A stretch of DNA of 52,064 bases from Ectocarpus siliculosus (taxonomy: Eukaryota; Sar; Phaeophyceae; Ectocarpales; Ectocarpaceae): NCBI GenBank assembly GCA_000310025.1, contig FN649730.1, positions 38,325 through 90,388 on the forward strand, in the 5' to 3' direction. Positions 20,716-32,052 of this stretch are shown piece by piece. Positions within the stretch are counted from its first letter, which is position 1; each line of letters starts with the position of its first letter. The position numbers and the translations under genes were made by a program. The notes below the pieces were generated by a model. The model saw only the letters and a program-made list of their open reading frames with translations, did no database searches and had not been told where the DNA came from.

Positions 20716-23700
20716 TTATCCCAGGGTGTCCTTGAGCGAGCTCTTGGCGGCGAGCTCCTTCTGAGCCTTCACCAATATCTCCCTGACGGCCATGAGACGG
20801 TAGGCCGTGCTGCGGGACTGTCAAGTGTGGGGAGAGAAAATTCAAGGAAATTTCGAGAAGTTGAGCAGCGGCGAAAAGACAGACAGCAAACACGACGGTA
20901 TGACGCACATCAATGTTGATTCAAATTTCCTTCCGTCAAACGTGAAAATTCAGCAAATTCAGCGGTGATGCTAGCACCCATCATTCTCGCAGTAAGTGAC
21001 ATGGGTAGAAAGCATACCGAAAGTGACAACACCCGCACAATTTTCAAAGATCGGCTACTCCGCAGCAGAAAAAGCGGCGGAGCCGAAAATGGCGGCGTTA
21101 GAACCGTGCCGTCGCGATGGGCTTCCCAAAAATACATGGATTGATTGATTTGTGTTCGTCATCGTCTTCCGTCGTGAACCAATTGAACCACTTACATCGA
21201 CTAAATACCGCTTTGAAAATCGTTCCGGGGGGTGTGATATCTCACGTCATGTCATGCCACCTACGTTACGTGCTTCACCACGGCGGTAAGGCGTCACGAC
21301 CACGAGATACAGTATCATCACACAGCGGTGGGTGGAAGCAGCCTGCCAATCACAAGTCAGAAAGCTGGCAGAACGAGACGGCCAAAGAGTTAGGTTAAGC
21401 CACCAACTACAGCGGAAAGGCGTGCGTACCCGACCCTTAACCTTAACCTTCCTCAAACGATCACAGGTGAAGAAGGTGAGGATGATACCACCGGCAGGAT
21501 ACCATTATACTCAGAACTATGTAGGGGGCCGGACGGTAGCCCTCACCTCTCTAATAAGCACAATACAGGAGTGATCATGACGTCATCAACAGACTCCAGT
21601 GAACCATCCCATCACCAAGTCGGTCAAGTCTACCAACTTCTTCCCACAGCACGGTCGTCGTCACGGGTACCACCTGGGCGGAAACCTGATCGCTGGAAAC
21701 AACCAGTCCAAACAGCACCCTACCAGCTACCTTGTGCACACAATGCACCCACGAATGTACGGTGTGGTGGTTTCGTCTCAGTTTCTAACCCTAACCCTAA
21801 CCCTAACCCTCAGTTTTCAACGGCTTCATGGTCAGCGGCAATGGCCAATATGTCGAATCACAAAGATCTTCTGAGTGAAAAAAAATAAGAATTTACCATA
21901 GATTTATGCTTCGAACTACTAAGCATGGTACAACTTTTCGATGCTGCTGTGTCGTTTCTTCACAGAAAATGCCGTTGTTTGTAGAAACACATACAACACA
22001 CCGATGGCCACCTGCCAATCACCGCTCACTTCGATTTCCTAACCGAGACACGAGGATCAGAAAGTGCTTCCAACGGTCATCACCCCACCAGTAACCTTCA
22101 ACGGCATCAGAAAGTACTCCCAACGGTAACCTTCAACGGCAACACAAACTACGTCCAACGACCTTCAACGGCAACATAAACTACGTCCAACGGTCATCAC
22201 CCCAACGGTAACCTTCAACGGCGTCATTTCATGTCACTCCTCACCTGGAGGAGGAGCTGCTTGGTGCGCGACTCCATCGCAATCATCTCGGCCACGGCGT
22301 AAGAGAACTTCATCCGCCTCTCGTCCTCCTTCGCTTGCTTCGCCAGATCGTCCCCCGCGGACTCCCCGTCCAGACCCTCGTCACGCTTCACCTTGGGAGA
22401 GTACCTTTTTCGGGCAATAAAAAGGGTAAGATAGGAGAGGGCGTAAGGAAGTGTGTTCAAGGAAGAGGGTACCTCCTTGGTGTAAGAAAGTGTGCCATGG
22501 AAAATAGGGCATTTTGGGGCATGAAAGCGTGTCGATGGAGAGGGTTGTACCTCTTTGGGGCAAGCAAGTGTGGGATGGGAGAGGGTGACCTGTTCGACGA
22601 TAGATCTATGAACTCCCTCTTGTTGTTGCTACTGTTGTGGCTGTTGGTGTTGGTGTTGCTATCGCCAGCAGGAAGTCTCTCTATGATAGTGGCTTGCATC
22701 CGCCCCTAACTGAGAGAAAGTTTCATCACTTTTACAGCACGCTCGTAGGATGAGGTGCCAGCGAAGTGCACTACTGTGCTAGTGTAGAATCATCTCATTG
22801 GTCGAGCGTCCAGCGTGCACAACTCAAGAACCACTCGCCAAGGGGCTCGGTTCTCTCTCGGATAGATCGCCCTCACTGGTCGAGCAGTGCAACAACAACA
22901 GCAGTAGAATCAGAATCATCTCATTGGTCGAGCGTGCCCACCTCAAGAACCACTCGGAAAGGGTTCGGTTCTCTCCTGGGGTGGCGGGAGGCGCTAGCTT
23001 GTTCATCAGGTCCACCACCGAGTTGACGGTATCGTACACCTGCCAGCCAAGCACGTACACAAGCAAGAAAGGTCGTTAGAAGAAAAGCAAAGGCGGCGCC
23101 AGGCAACATAAACGACCATTTCCAGCGGAAACATCGAATCAGAGAACCCTTCTTTTGTTTTCCCAACACTTCAAAAATCAGCACTCACAGGCATTTCTGC
23201 CCGGTAGGACTTCAGATGGCAACCGCTGAGACCTGTTTCGAAAATTCCATCGTGATACAGGGTCTAGGACGTAATGGTTGCGGTGTTAACAGTGTGCACC
23301 GTGTCACCGCCATGCTTGGCACCTGTTGTATTTGTTGTTTGCTTTTAGCCATCTTCTGTGCCGGTCACGCTGGTACAGGCTAGTGCAACATGTCCTCATA
23401 ATCATGCATCACATCTCACCTTTCCTCCCTCACCCTCTCCCTCTCTCTCTTGTCGCTTGAATTCATTCACCCCGAGCAGCAAACCAACCTCTAGCTCAAC
23501 ATCTTCCAATCACACCTCGATCTCAACATCTTCCAATCACACCTCGTCTCAACATCGTCCCATCATACCCCTACTTAGCTCAACATCTTCCCACCATGTC
23601 CCTATTGAGCTCAACATCTCCCCATCATACCCCTAGCTCAAGATCTTTCAATCACACCTCTAGCTCAAGATCTTCCAATCTTGTCCCCTCTTCCGCCCCC

Positions 23701-26700
23701 CACTTGACCGGCTCTCCCTCCAGCGGCTTGTTATCCGGGATGCCCACCTCCACCTCCATCACCGTGTACGGGTTAGTCTTCAACACCTTCAGCACCCTGA
23801 CAGGATCGGTCGCCAGGGCGGTGAGTCGCGACAAGACAAGGTGCACAAAGGACACAGGGTACAACAAGGAGAGAAGAGGGGGCGGGGTGTCAAATTCGTT
23901 GGATGCACGTGATACAGCAGCAGCTCACAATAGCACGATCATGATCGAAATGCAGTGGTGTTACAGCGAAAGTGAATGTGTGTGTTGGGGGCAAGGCTGG
24001 AATCGGCATGTACAGGGAGATTGGGTTTCTGTCAAGAACGCAAGGCGTACTTGGAGGTCCATGCCTTCGCAGGTTGCGCACGCAATAGAAAACAACAACC
24101 CTCCTAGAGGATGTGGTGAACGTTCATACAGTAGTCGTGGTCCCGGTTTAGCGGTTAGTTCCTTCCCTGTTTAGCGGGATGCCCTGAATAGCGGTTCCAA
24201 ATCTCGTGGCACGGCTGCACCTCGTTAGTCAAACTACACTCTATATAACTGGCAATCCCGTTTAGCGGCGATGCCCTCAATCGGTTATGACATTTTGTGA
24301 CACCATTGACTGCTAAACCGGGACCACGCTGTACTTGGAACAAGGCACCCCGTGGAGGTACAGCCCAACCACAAAGCACATGCAACGAGGGGGGGGGGGG
24401 GGAAACCGCATGTACATATCGGAACGTGGCATATTCCAACCTTCCGTGAACATCACGTCCTACATTCGTCACACGCCAGATCATGACAGAGAAATAATCC
24501 CAAGCATCTACGTACTTTCGTTGTTATCGAGCCCTACATAGCTCAACCAAAGGTAACCCACACTGCGTCTATCGACAACATCGCAGCGCAGCTCTTAACA
24601 ATCTCCTTCTTGGCTTGAACTGCACCAAATGTCCGTCGAAGTACAGCCAAAGAGGTGGGGCCACCAGAAACACGGCAGCTTTCCGAGTGTAACTGTGTGC
24701 TATTCAGCATTCAACATTCAGCAGTTCAACACACAGCACTCAGCACTCAACGCTCAACACGAGACAGCGTCTGTGTAAGTAGTACCTGAACCGCTCCACC
24801 GCCTGGTTGAGGACGTACTGCCGTCCATCTGGCAGGAGCTTTCGTTGTGCGCACTGGTAAGGTTAAGGTGAAGGTCATTTCAGTTGACCAATCAAGGGGG
24901 ACGATGAGGGGCTGTGAGAGCAGGCACCACGTAGACATAAGTTCATCCTTGTCAATCTGACGTTTGAAGATTCAAGACCTTCGTCTTCTTGCCAGAGACA
25001 TCGCTTCCCATCAGAGGAAGAGCTTCCACACCACCATGGCATTCTTGTCGTCACGCATGAGGTTCGACACATCGAAACAAGTCATATCCGCGGGGGTTCA
25101 TCCCAAGGAGGTGTCTTCTTTCCGGCGGTTACTGCTGCAGTATTGCTGTACGATCATTCCATACTACTCACTTCCATCACAGCCCCGTACTTGCATGGCC
25201 TCCCCGTCTTGGCATCAGTGACCAGCATGCCGAAGCGGTTGTCCGTCGTCCCAATGTCGTTGAACATCTGCCTCGCGCAAACCAAAAAAAGGTACAGCAA
25301 ACGTAGATTCTCAATAAAAAAATAGCACAATACAAGTTATCCCCCGGAGTGGGCTTATCATAAGAACACAGCAGTGTCATCGCAAGACGACAAAAACAGC
25401 AGGCAGGACCCGTCCACAGCTACCTGCCAGCTGCCAGTTGCGACGTTCCCCAAGCTCGAACAGCTCATAAACAGCAGCTCCGTTTTCGACTCGAACCCCC
25501 GAAACCACAAAGAACTCCAAGCGATAACCGCCCGCCAACACACATAAAGCAGTGGTCCCTATATAAACAGGCCAGTCACCCTATGAATAATAAGACAGGT
25601 GAAATCACGAGACACAGATAAGATATTCGACTTGTCACATACTCTCTCGAATGCTCGGTTCAACGCCGGCCAAATCACTTGGCACTATGCGGCCATGCGG
25701 CCACATACAGGGACCACTTCCTACTGTACAATGGCACCAACGCCCTCCTTGCCTGTCTGTAGCGCATCTCGAAGATGTGCAACGGTACCACCCCCCCTGG
25801 ACATGCCGACATATCCAGCATGAAAACCGGCAGCTCGGTCTTCGTGGATCCCGGCATGAGAGGCTCTACCCTCGACTCATCGAAGGTTTCCAAAGGCACG
25901 TCGAGGATGGCCGAGTTCTTGTCGAAGATGCTGTCGAACTCTCTCTGCTTCGTGCCATGGCGAGAGAGAGAGAGACCAACAACGGTAGAAGCAAAAGACA
26001 TGGGTCAGCCAGCATAGGCAGGGCCTGTTGCCGGCAATGGTACCATCGCAATTTCGAATTTTCTATGCTTGGTTTCGATGAAAATGGGGGGAAGATCCAA
26101 CAGGAGCGGCGGGGGAAGTGTTTAGGTGTGGAGTCGGTCCACATCGGCAGAATTCTCGTCGATAGTTACATTGATTTCTCTCGTCCTCTGGTTATGGCAA
26201 GGGGGGAGGAAGCTGCAGCAATACGCCCGTACGTTTTTTTCCGACACCCGACACCTACCAAGTGCGAATAACACATTTATAAACTTTTGGTTCTTGACAG
26301 TACCTAATAGTTCGACCGATGCAGTACGCATACGTGAACGGTCGTCCTTTTCTTCTATTCGGTCCGAAACACGTCCGAAATCTCAACCTTCTCCTTGTAG
26401 CCGTGGAACACCAACAAAATGATGAATTATGAATAGGTTCCGGCGGTGTCAAGTCTCTCACTTACCCTTATCCTTTTCCTTATCCTCCCTGTGGACGACT
26501 TTCAGGGTCGCTGTGTTGTTTCTGGCACCGCAACGAGAGAGAGAGAGCACTCTATTACAATGAACCCTACTGGGCCTTTTGATTGTCGTCAGTTTTTGAC
26601 GATGTGACTTCACCTCTACCATTTTACCCTTACAAGACCAGTCTAGGGAGAAAAGTCGGTCAACACGCACAGACAGCAAGTGCCTCGCAACTTTCATTGG

Positions 26701-29378
26701 TTTCATGTCTTCTTGACGTTGAACTAGGTCATTGCCCGACGCGGATCAGCGGGCGGGTTAATTAATTTCGACATCGCGGGATGGAGCATCAAGCATGAAA
26801 TACGTCCGTGTGGGTGTAGGGGATTTGATTTTTGTATGGAGGCGCTGTGTCTGCGGCGCGACACAGGCAGCGCTCCCCTTCCTCGCCCGCAACATCATCA
26901 CCAACAGGCGGCCTCGAGAACCATACTGAAAACAAGAACCGAATCATCGCCAGAGACGGTATCTTCAGCAACAACGATAAAAACAACAACAACAACAACG
27001 CTGCCAGCAATTCACAGACGTCGAACTTGAGCACTATACTGCCGTGCTTCCCACCGACGAGCAGCACGCACATGCATGGGGATGGATTGAGTCGAACTGA
27101 ACTGAACCGGACATGCGTGGGAAAATGCTGTAGCATCGAGGATGGGTGGAGGATGGAGGACCCGTAAACGTTGCTTGCTTGCAGGCCGCATGTCCTATGT
27201 TGTTGCCGTCGTCTGTGTCACGTCGTCTGTCACTTGTCTCAATTGCTCTCCTTGGTGCTGTTGGCATCCAACCAACATCGCTGTGCTTTTTTTTACTTGG
27301 CGTGTAAGAGGACGCAAACAAAATTCCAAAACCCTGATCGTGAAAACAAGGTTTCGCATCCGAATCACTACTCCCACCACCCTAACCCTGCTTCGTTGTT
27401 GTTATCGTCGTCTCGTCTTCTACATTACACACGATGTTTTCTGAATCCCCGTACGTCCGGACTGATCGTTAAGGGCGAGAGGCGAATCCCGTCAGTGTAA
27501 TCAAACAAAAGACCTGGACCATCCTCACATTATTTGTGCCCTTAATCCTAATCCTCCTTCCAATCCAAGACGCGGCACTCTGCATGGAAGAACGACCGTT
27601 TCAGGCAGCGTCCCGCCATCACAAGACAACAACGACGGTTACAACAGGCGCATCAACAACACGATGGTAAACTCGAAGTACCAGGTATGGTTTTCGAAAT
27701 CCTCGTGCCGAAACTTCGTCAGACCGCTCTACTGCTGTATCTACGTACATACCATGTAGGTGGCGGCGGGAGGGGGGGGGGGGGGGGGGGGGGGTTCCCC
27801 CGGGACCCTTCCCCATTTCTAGGGGAGGGGGAAAGGGAAAATCCCCGGGGGGGGGCCCCCCGGGGGAAAAAAACCCCTAAAAATTGGGGGGGGAAAGGGG
27901 AAAAAAAGGGGGCCTCTTTGCTTTCCATTTTAAAAGGAAAAAACCCCTGGGAACCTTTCCCAAAAAATTGTTTTTTTTAAAAAAACAAAAACCGGCCCCA
28001 AGGCCAAAAAAAGGGACCCTAACCGGTTNNNNNNNNNNNNNNNNNNNNNNNNNNNNNNNNNNNNNNNNNNNNNNNNNNNNNNNNNNNNNNNNNNNNNNNN
28101 NNNNNNNNNNNNNNNNNNNNNNNNNNNNTTTATGTGGGGGGGGGGGGGGGCTTCCCGCGTGACCTTCTCCGATTCGTAGGGAAGGGGGAAGCGGAAATCA
28201 GCAGGTGGGGGCATCTCAGGGTGAAAACGACGCTGAGATATTGGAGGGTGAAGTGGCAGATAAAGGTGTCGTCTTGACTTCACATTGTACAGTGAAAGAG
28301 CCCTTGGGAGCCTTGCCAAGAGTAGTGTATTGTTGAGAAACGCATAACCAGGCCCGATGCACAGCACATGGCATCGTAGCGCGTTGCCGGCTGTAGGCCG
28401 CAATACCATCGCAAAAAGTGTGGTAAGAGTGACGCACGTACATCAGTGACACTAACCCTAGCACCTGAGTGCGACAGGAACGATGGCGAACATCGCATCG
28501 TCGAGGGCAACAATGTACATGTACCACAAGGCCGGTTGGAGAGGCGGCGATTGGGCAAGCAGGGGTTATCTTTTTATCTTTTTATCTCTTCTGCTTGTTG
28601 TTGAGAACTAACACCGAGTACTCAATTTGTATGCAGCTGTGGCCGACAGCAGTGACGAGTCAGTCTATCTACCGTAGTGGGAGTCAAGACGTCAACACAA
28701 TTGTCAGAGGGGGATGGTGTAGAGAGGCCCGGACAGATACGACGGCATCCAGAGACGGAGTCTCATTACGCGACCCTCTACTCTTAACCTGGACATACAG
28801 GATCTGGTTGTATCATGCCAGTGTACCTACCTTTCTGTTGTCTCTGGCTGCTGTTGGGCCAGAGGTTGCTACTATAATGCTGTGAAGGAGCTATGTAACG
28901 TACAGCATTGATCCATTCCTCCTCTGACATGATGAATCGTACTTCTATAGTAGCCACAACAGCGCCTGAAAGGAAGTAAAGGCACTCCGTGTACTGCTGT
29001 AACAGGGAAGCGTGTCTAGTACAGTACTTCATCCACCTTTAAATCATTGGTATGTCAACACCATCTGGTCGTCTCAACTGCTGCAAGTTCATCATGCACG
29101 AACGGTGAACGCACCTCCGCTCTAGCCTCAGCCTCCTCATCGGTCTCCTCCTCATCGCCGCCACTGCTCATCATCACCCTGACCCCACCGCAAGCTCGTC
29201 GCTGCTGTCTCTTCCACGGGACACCTCCACCCGCCTGCTGTCTTGCTAGTGATCTGTCGCTTGTTATCCTTGGTCGGATGGCGGGTGCGGGCGAGTGGGT
29301 CGAAAAGGCTACAACTGCTGCTAGTAGAGAGCAGCAGACCGCCGCCGTAAGCGCCGACGGCACCGCTCGTCGGTGCAT
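20716..29378 (-). CDS. Plastid-targeted LON substrate-binding domain protein (8 exons)
   Basis: Exons in gene order: 29378-29115, 25947-25753, 25267-25172, 24853-24786, 23796-23658, 23039-22942, 22404-22245 and 20817-20716. All phases agree and give 373 aa. An upstream in-frame ATG at 29429 is also possible. Residues 1-26 form a signal peptide ending in Val-Val-Ala-Phe, an ASAF-like plastid motif; an acidic linker follows. The LON (PUA-like) N domain starts near residue 125 (ELPVFMLDM, then PGGVVPLHIFEMRYR). It continues through MFNDIG, NRFGMLV, LLPDGRQYV and ERFRVLKV, and ends in the helical bundle around KFSYAVAEMIAM. No AAA+ or protease domain follows, so this is a stand-alone LON domain protein, perhaps a substrate adaptor in the plastid (inference). 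The second intron starts with a GC donor. Intron 1 contains the assembly gap, so an extra exon there cannot be excluded. Confidence 0.87.
21785..21812. repeat. Interstitial telomere-like CCCTAA repeat
   Basis: Four perfect CTAACC-type hexamers in tandem inside the last intron of the LON-domain gene. Shorter tracts occur near 16430-16440 and 51644-51673. Confidence 0.85.
22070..22230. repeat. CCAACGGTAACCTTCAACGG tandem repeat
   Basis: Five or six irregular units built from CAACGGTCATCACC and AACCTTCAACGGC. The array begins ~15 bases after the donor at 22244 on the minus strand. It shows no match to the adjacent exon. Confidence 0.75.
22784..22980. repeat. Duplicated exon-intron edge in LON-domain gene
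   Basis: The block around 22907-22980 includes the exon end at 22942 (AAGAACCACTCGGAAAGG on the plus strand) and its intron start. It is repeated at 22784-22860 (AAGAACCACTCGCCAAGG). In the copy the minus-strand donor GT has become TT, so the duplicate site is probably dead. Confidence 0.75.
23486..23690. repeat. Array of exon end plus donor, ~7 copies
   Basis: The LON-domain exon ends at 23658 with GATCTTGAGCTAGAG followed by GTGTGATTG (minus strand). Six further units of 25-31 bases with the same exon-end and donor-like sequence follow into the intron down to about 23486 (for example ATTGGAAGATGTTGAG). Several retain GT after the exon-like part. Confidence 0.85.
24127..24333. mobile_element. 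MITE with terminal inverted repeats (family F)
   Basis: A ~207-base non-coding element. The left end has GTGGTCCCGGTTTAGC and the right end has GCTAAACCGGGACCAC, a perfect 16-base inverted match extended imperfectly to TACAG...CTGTA. An internal CCC(G)TTTAGCGG(N)GATGCCCT motif is repeated. The outer TA suits a mariner-like target site. It lies in the fourth intron of the LON-domain gene. Confidence 0.8.
25655..25735. repeat. Dispersed repeat family G, single copy
   Basis: Contains CGCCGGCCAAATCACTTGGC and ACAGGGACCACT. It matches the tandem pair at 50800-51025 in an SBNO intron. Confidence 0.6.
25751..25752 (-). other. GC-type 5' splice site
   Basis: The LON-domain exon ends CTACAGACAG and continues GCAAGG. 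Only this junction gives the conserved order MRYRQ then MFNDIG in frame, so the intron is GC-AG. The rest of the donor matches consensus strongly, as usual for GC donors. Confidence 0.8.
27594..27672 (+). CDS. Possible orphan exon, unknown protein
   Basis: Between an acceptor (GTTTCAG near 27604) and a donor (GTATGG after 27688) lies an open frame encoding GSVPPSQDNNDGYNRR and an Asn/Lys-rich continuation. It is opposite in strand to the LON-domain gene whose first intron contains it. Family and partner exons are not recognised; the assembly gap 350 bases downstream blocks further tracing. Confidence 0.2.
27770..28150. other. Assembly gap (100 N) with corrupted flanks
   Basis: 28029-28128 is exactly 100 N. 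The left flank from about 27770 is full of inflated homopolymers. 27795-27838 is recognisably a corrupted copy of the good sequence at 28150-28195 (compare CTAGGGGAGGGGGAAAG with GTAGGGAAGGGGGAAG). Gap size is nominal and the sequence here is unreliable. Confidence 0.9.
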
Positions 29379-31607
29379 GGTGTCGCCCGGGGCTGTGGAT
29401 CCTTTGCCGAGGCGCCCTTGGCTGTGCACGCGGGGCAGCAGTTCACAGCAGCGGTGGAAGTACAGGGATACATGAGGTAAACAGCTGTGCTTGGTTTCAG
29501 TCGTGGCAGCCAGATCATTATGAGGGTATGGAAAGCGAGAGCTCCAGGTCTAAAAAAGCTGTGCGTACGTTGAAAAACACCCTCTCGGCCTGGTTGAGCG
29601 GAAGCGTCGACATCAAGCTGCCACCGTTGATTGCCACGCCTACTATGTATGCCGCGGGCTGGAAGAAAAGCTGCTGCTGCTGCCTCAAAGGAGCAGAGTC
29701 GTGTGCCCCGCTTGTGCTCTGCGTCGGCATAGCTGGAGAAGATCAACATCATGTTTCTCACTTTGTTGCCTGCTGTCAAAGAGAGCCATTCCCCGACAAC
29801 GAGCTGTGATGGCAACGAACCCAGCACTCCGTCTCACCTCTCAGGGAAGGGGAAGGTAGGCTCCTGACTCCCGTGTGTGCTGCTGCTGCTGTGTCAAGTG
29901 CTGGTATGCAGATGCACAATCAATCGACCGACCCAGGGGGGGTCTGCGAATAGGACTTGCGACAAACAGGGAGCTCCGCGAATTCATGTGCGGAACAGTT
30001 CCGTGGTTGGTGCACCTGAAAGCACCTGCCTGCTGCGAGAACACATCGACATTTTGTCCTCGATCTGCTAGCAAAGCTAGCCGCTGTGCGTAGCGGACCA
30101 CACTCCCAATCAGGTGCGTAATTCTAGACTCCAGGTTGCGGGCCCCAAAGCACTGAGTACACTGCTGTACCCTATCGCTGCTGCGCATGGGCGCAGGGTC
30201 GATGGTTGACTAGACGAAACAAATGGGCGAAACTACAACAACAACAGCAGAACACAGATTTCCGTCTGCCGTGTGGGTGCGCAGCAGCAGAGAGCATTCA
30301 CCTGCACCTCCGAGCGTCTTGTGCGTGCACTGGGAGGTATGGTATGCGCAAATCTTGTTCGTTGGCAGTCCTCGCATCTCGCTACCGTACGGGTGTGGAA
30401 CGGGATACCTCATAGTGTTCGGAGCTTTTTGAACTGCTGTTGTAGACTTGTCCAATCTGTTGACCTTTTGAGACCTGTATTTCCAAGTTGCATGTCGTAC
30501 GTCTCCGCCTTGTCCAGCAGTCATGTTATGTTGCATGTTCGTGTTGCATGTTTGCGTGTTTCAGCGCGCGGTCAGCGCTCCCCCTCTGCAGACCTATCCT
30601 TCTCTTTGTTTACAGGAGAGAGGTCTTGCGTGTCTGAGGGTCGGTGATGAGAGTCGCAACCTCTACAGCACACTGACGTGAGAACGTGCTGTACTGCTGC
30701 TGTGTGTGACCTCCTGTATCCATGCAACTCAAATCGAGAGCACCTGTGGACGGATAGTACAAGTGCAGTTTGATACAGCCCGACCGCACAGTGGTGGGGG
30801 CTACAGTCGTAGTTAGATAAATATACAGCATTTTTCTGTAGGAATTGGGCGATGCACAAGTGCACAACACAAACATGAAAAAACATGTCTCACAAATAGT
30901 TCCGATTTTAACGTGAACTCGTTGTATCTGGTCTAGCCTACGCTTTGTATCGTTGTATCACTCCAGTGCTGTCGGGCTGCCAGCGGCACTAAGTATGTAC
31001 ACAACTTGCTCTCATGCTACCATTTCTTTGTGACCCCGATGTTGAGCTCTTGGGCGAGGTAGGTTTGGCCGTGCAGTTCAGAATAGCTGCATAGTCTCGG
31101 AACCACTAATATGTAATCTAAATATCGACGTGTGTGTGGCGTGTGGCCGTCCCATGTCCCATGGAGTATTTGCATGTTGGTTCGTTGGAGGTTCGCTTGA
31201 GCTCTTGGAGTCAAAAACGTCAGCGTGTTTTGTTGAGCTTGTCGAGCTCGGGAAACGTCACAGCTGGCCGCTGGCAGCCAGCTGTGAGCTATGGTCTTGC
31301 TGCCTGCTTTTTTTTCTTCTTCTTGCGTCACCCCTTGATGACACTGCCTCAGTGCTGTGCTCTCATGAACCCACTCGGAGAGGATCTACTACTGTATTTT
31401 GCGGTATTGTATTGTAATTGATCTGTTTGATGTCGATTCGTTGGGAAGACTATGCATGACCGCCGGGGTCACATAAGTTGTTTTCAGTAAAAACTCGATC
31501 GACTTCATAAGTCGCGAGGGAAGGGATTGCTGTACCCTTCTCGCGATAAAAATCTCAGGCAGGAACCGCAGGAGGGGGTCCAACCCCCCGCCCTCCTATG
31601 TGACCCC

Positions 31608-31700
31608 GGTTGGGTCGTCTAGCTAGTAGAAGTGTCGGATGGGGGCCAGATGGCAGACGATAGAGTCCAATGACGGGAGAAACAAAATAATAACAGTAGT
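31608..31700. repeat. Dispersed repeat family H, second copy
   Basis: Matches 8171-8275: GGTTGGGTCGTCTAGCTAG, GATGGGGGCCAGA, GTCCAATGACGGGAGAAA. Confidence 0.65.
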
Positions 31701-31879
31701 CATAATGAGCGAGGGGGAAGGGCAAACGGGACCTTTGGTTTTCCTCCACATTCGTTGCCCGACGACCTGCAAAAGATGGCCACTTCTTACGATCTGTCAA
31801 CGCGAAGGATCCAGCCGTTCTTGTGTTCGTTTCCCTCGAGAAAACAATAGTTTACCTTCCGCAGGCTACACACGTGAGG

Positions 31880-32052
31880 TACCACACCCCACACGAATTT
31901 CAAACTCCGATTTCTCTCCTGTGGCTAAGGGGACTAACGTCTTTCGGAAGAAAGCTCTCGACGAGACCGTTCCTGCGGCGCCAATTTCGGCACCATCATT
32001 GCTTGTGCTGCAGGGTAGTCGGGATTTGAAAATCGAGCCAGAGGGTGTGGTA
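31880..32052. mobile_element. MITE family A, copy A2
   Basis: A 173-base element bounded by perfect 10-base inverted ends TACCACACCC and GGGTGTGGTA. Inside these are GAATTTCAAA and ATTTGAAAATCGAG, and the internal motif CTCTCGACGAGA shared with the other copies. No coding capacity. Confidence 0.75.

Noticed and set aside
26460-26510. Exon-like block (minus) before GTAAGT in the first intron of the LON-domain gene
   Set aside because: Its phase (1 to 1) does not fit between exon 1 (ends phase 0) and the next exon (starts phase 0) without other exons that I cannot find.
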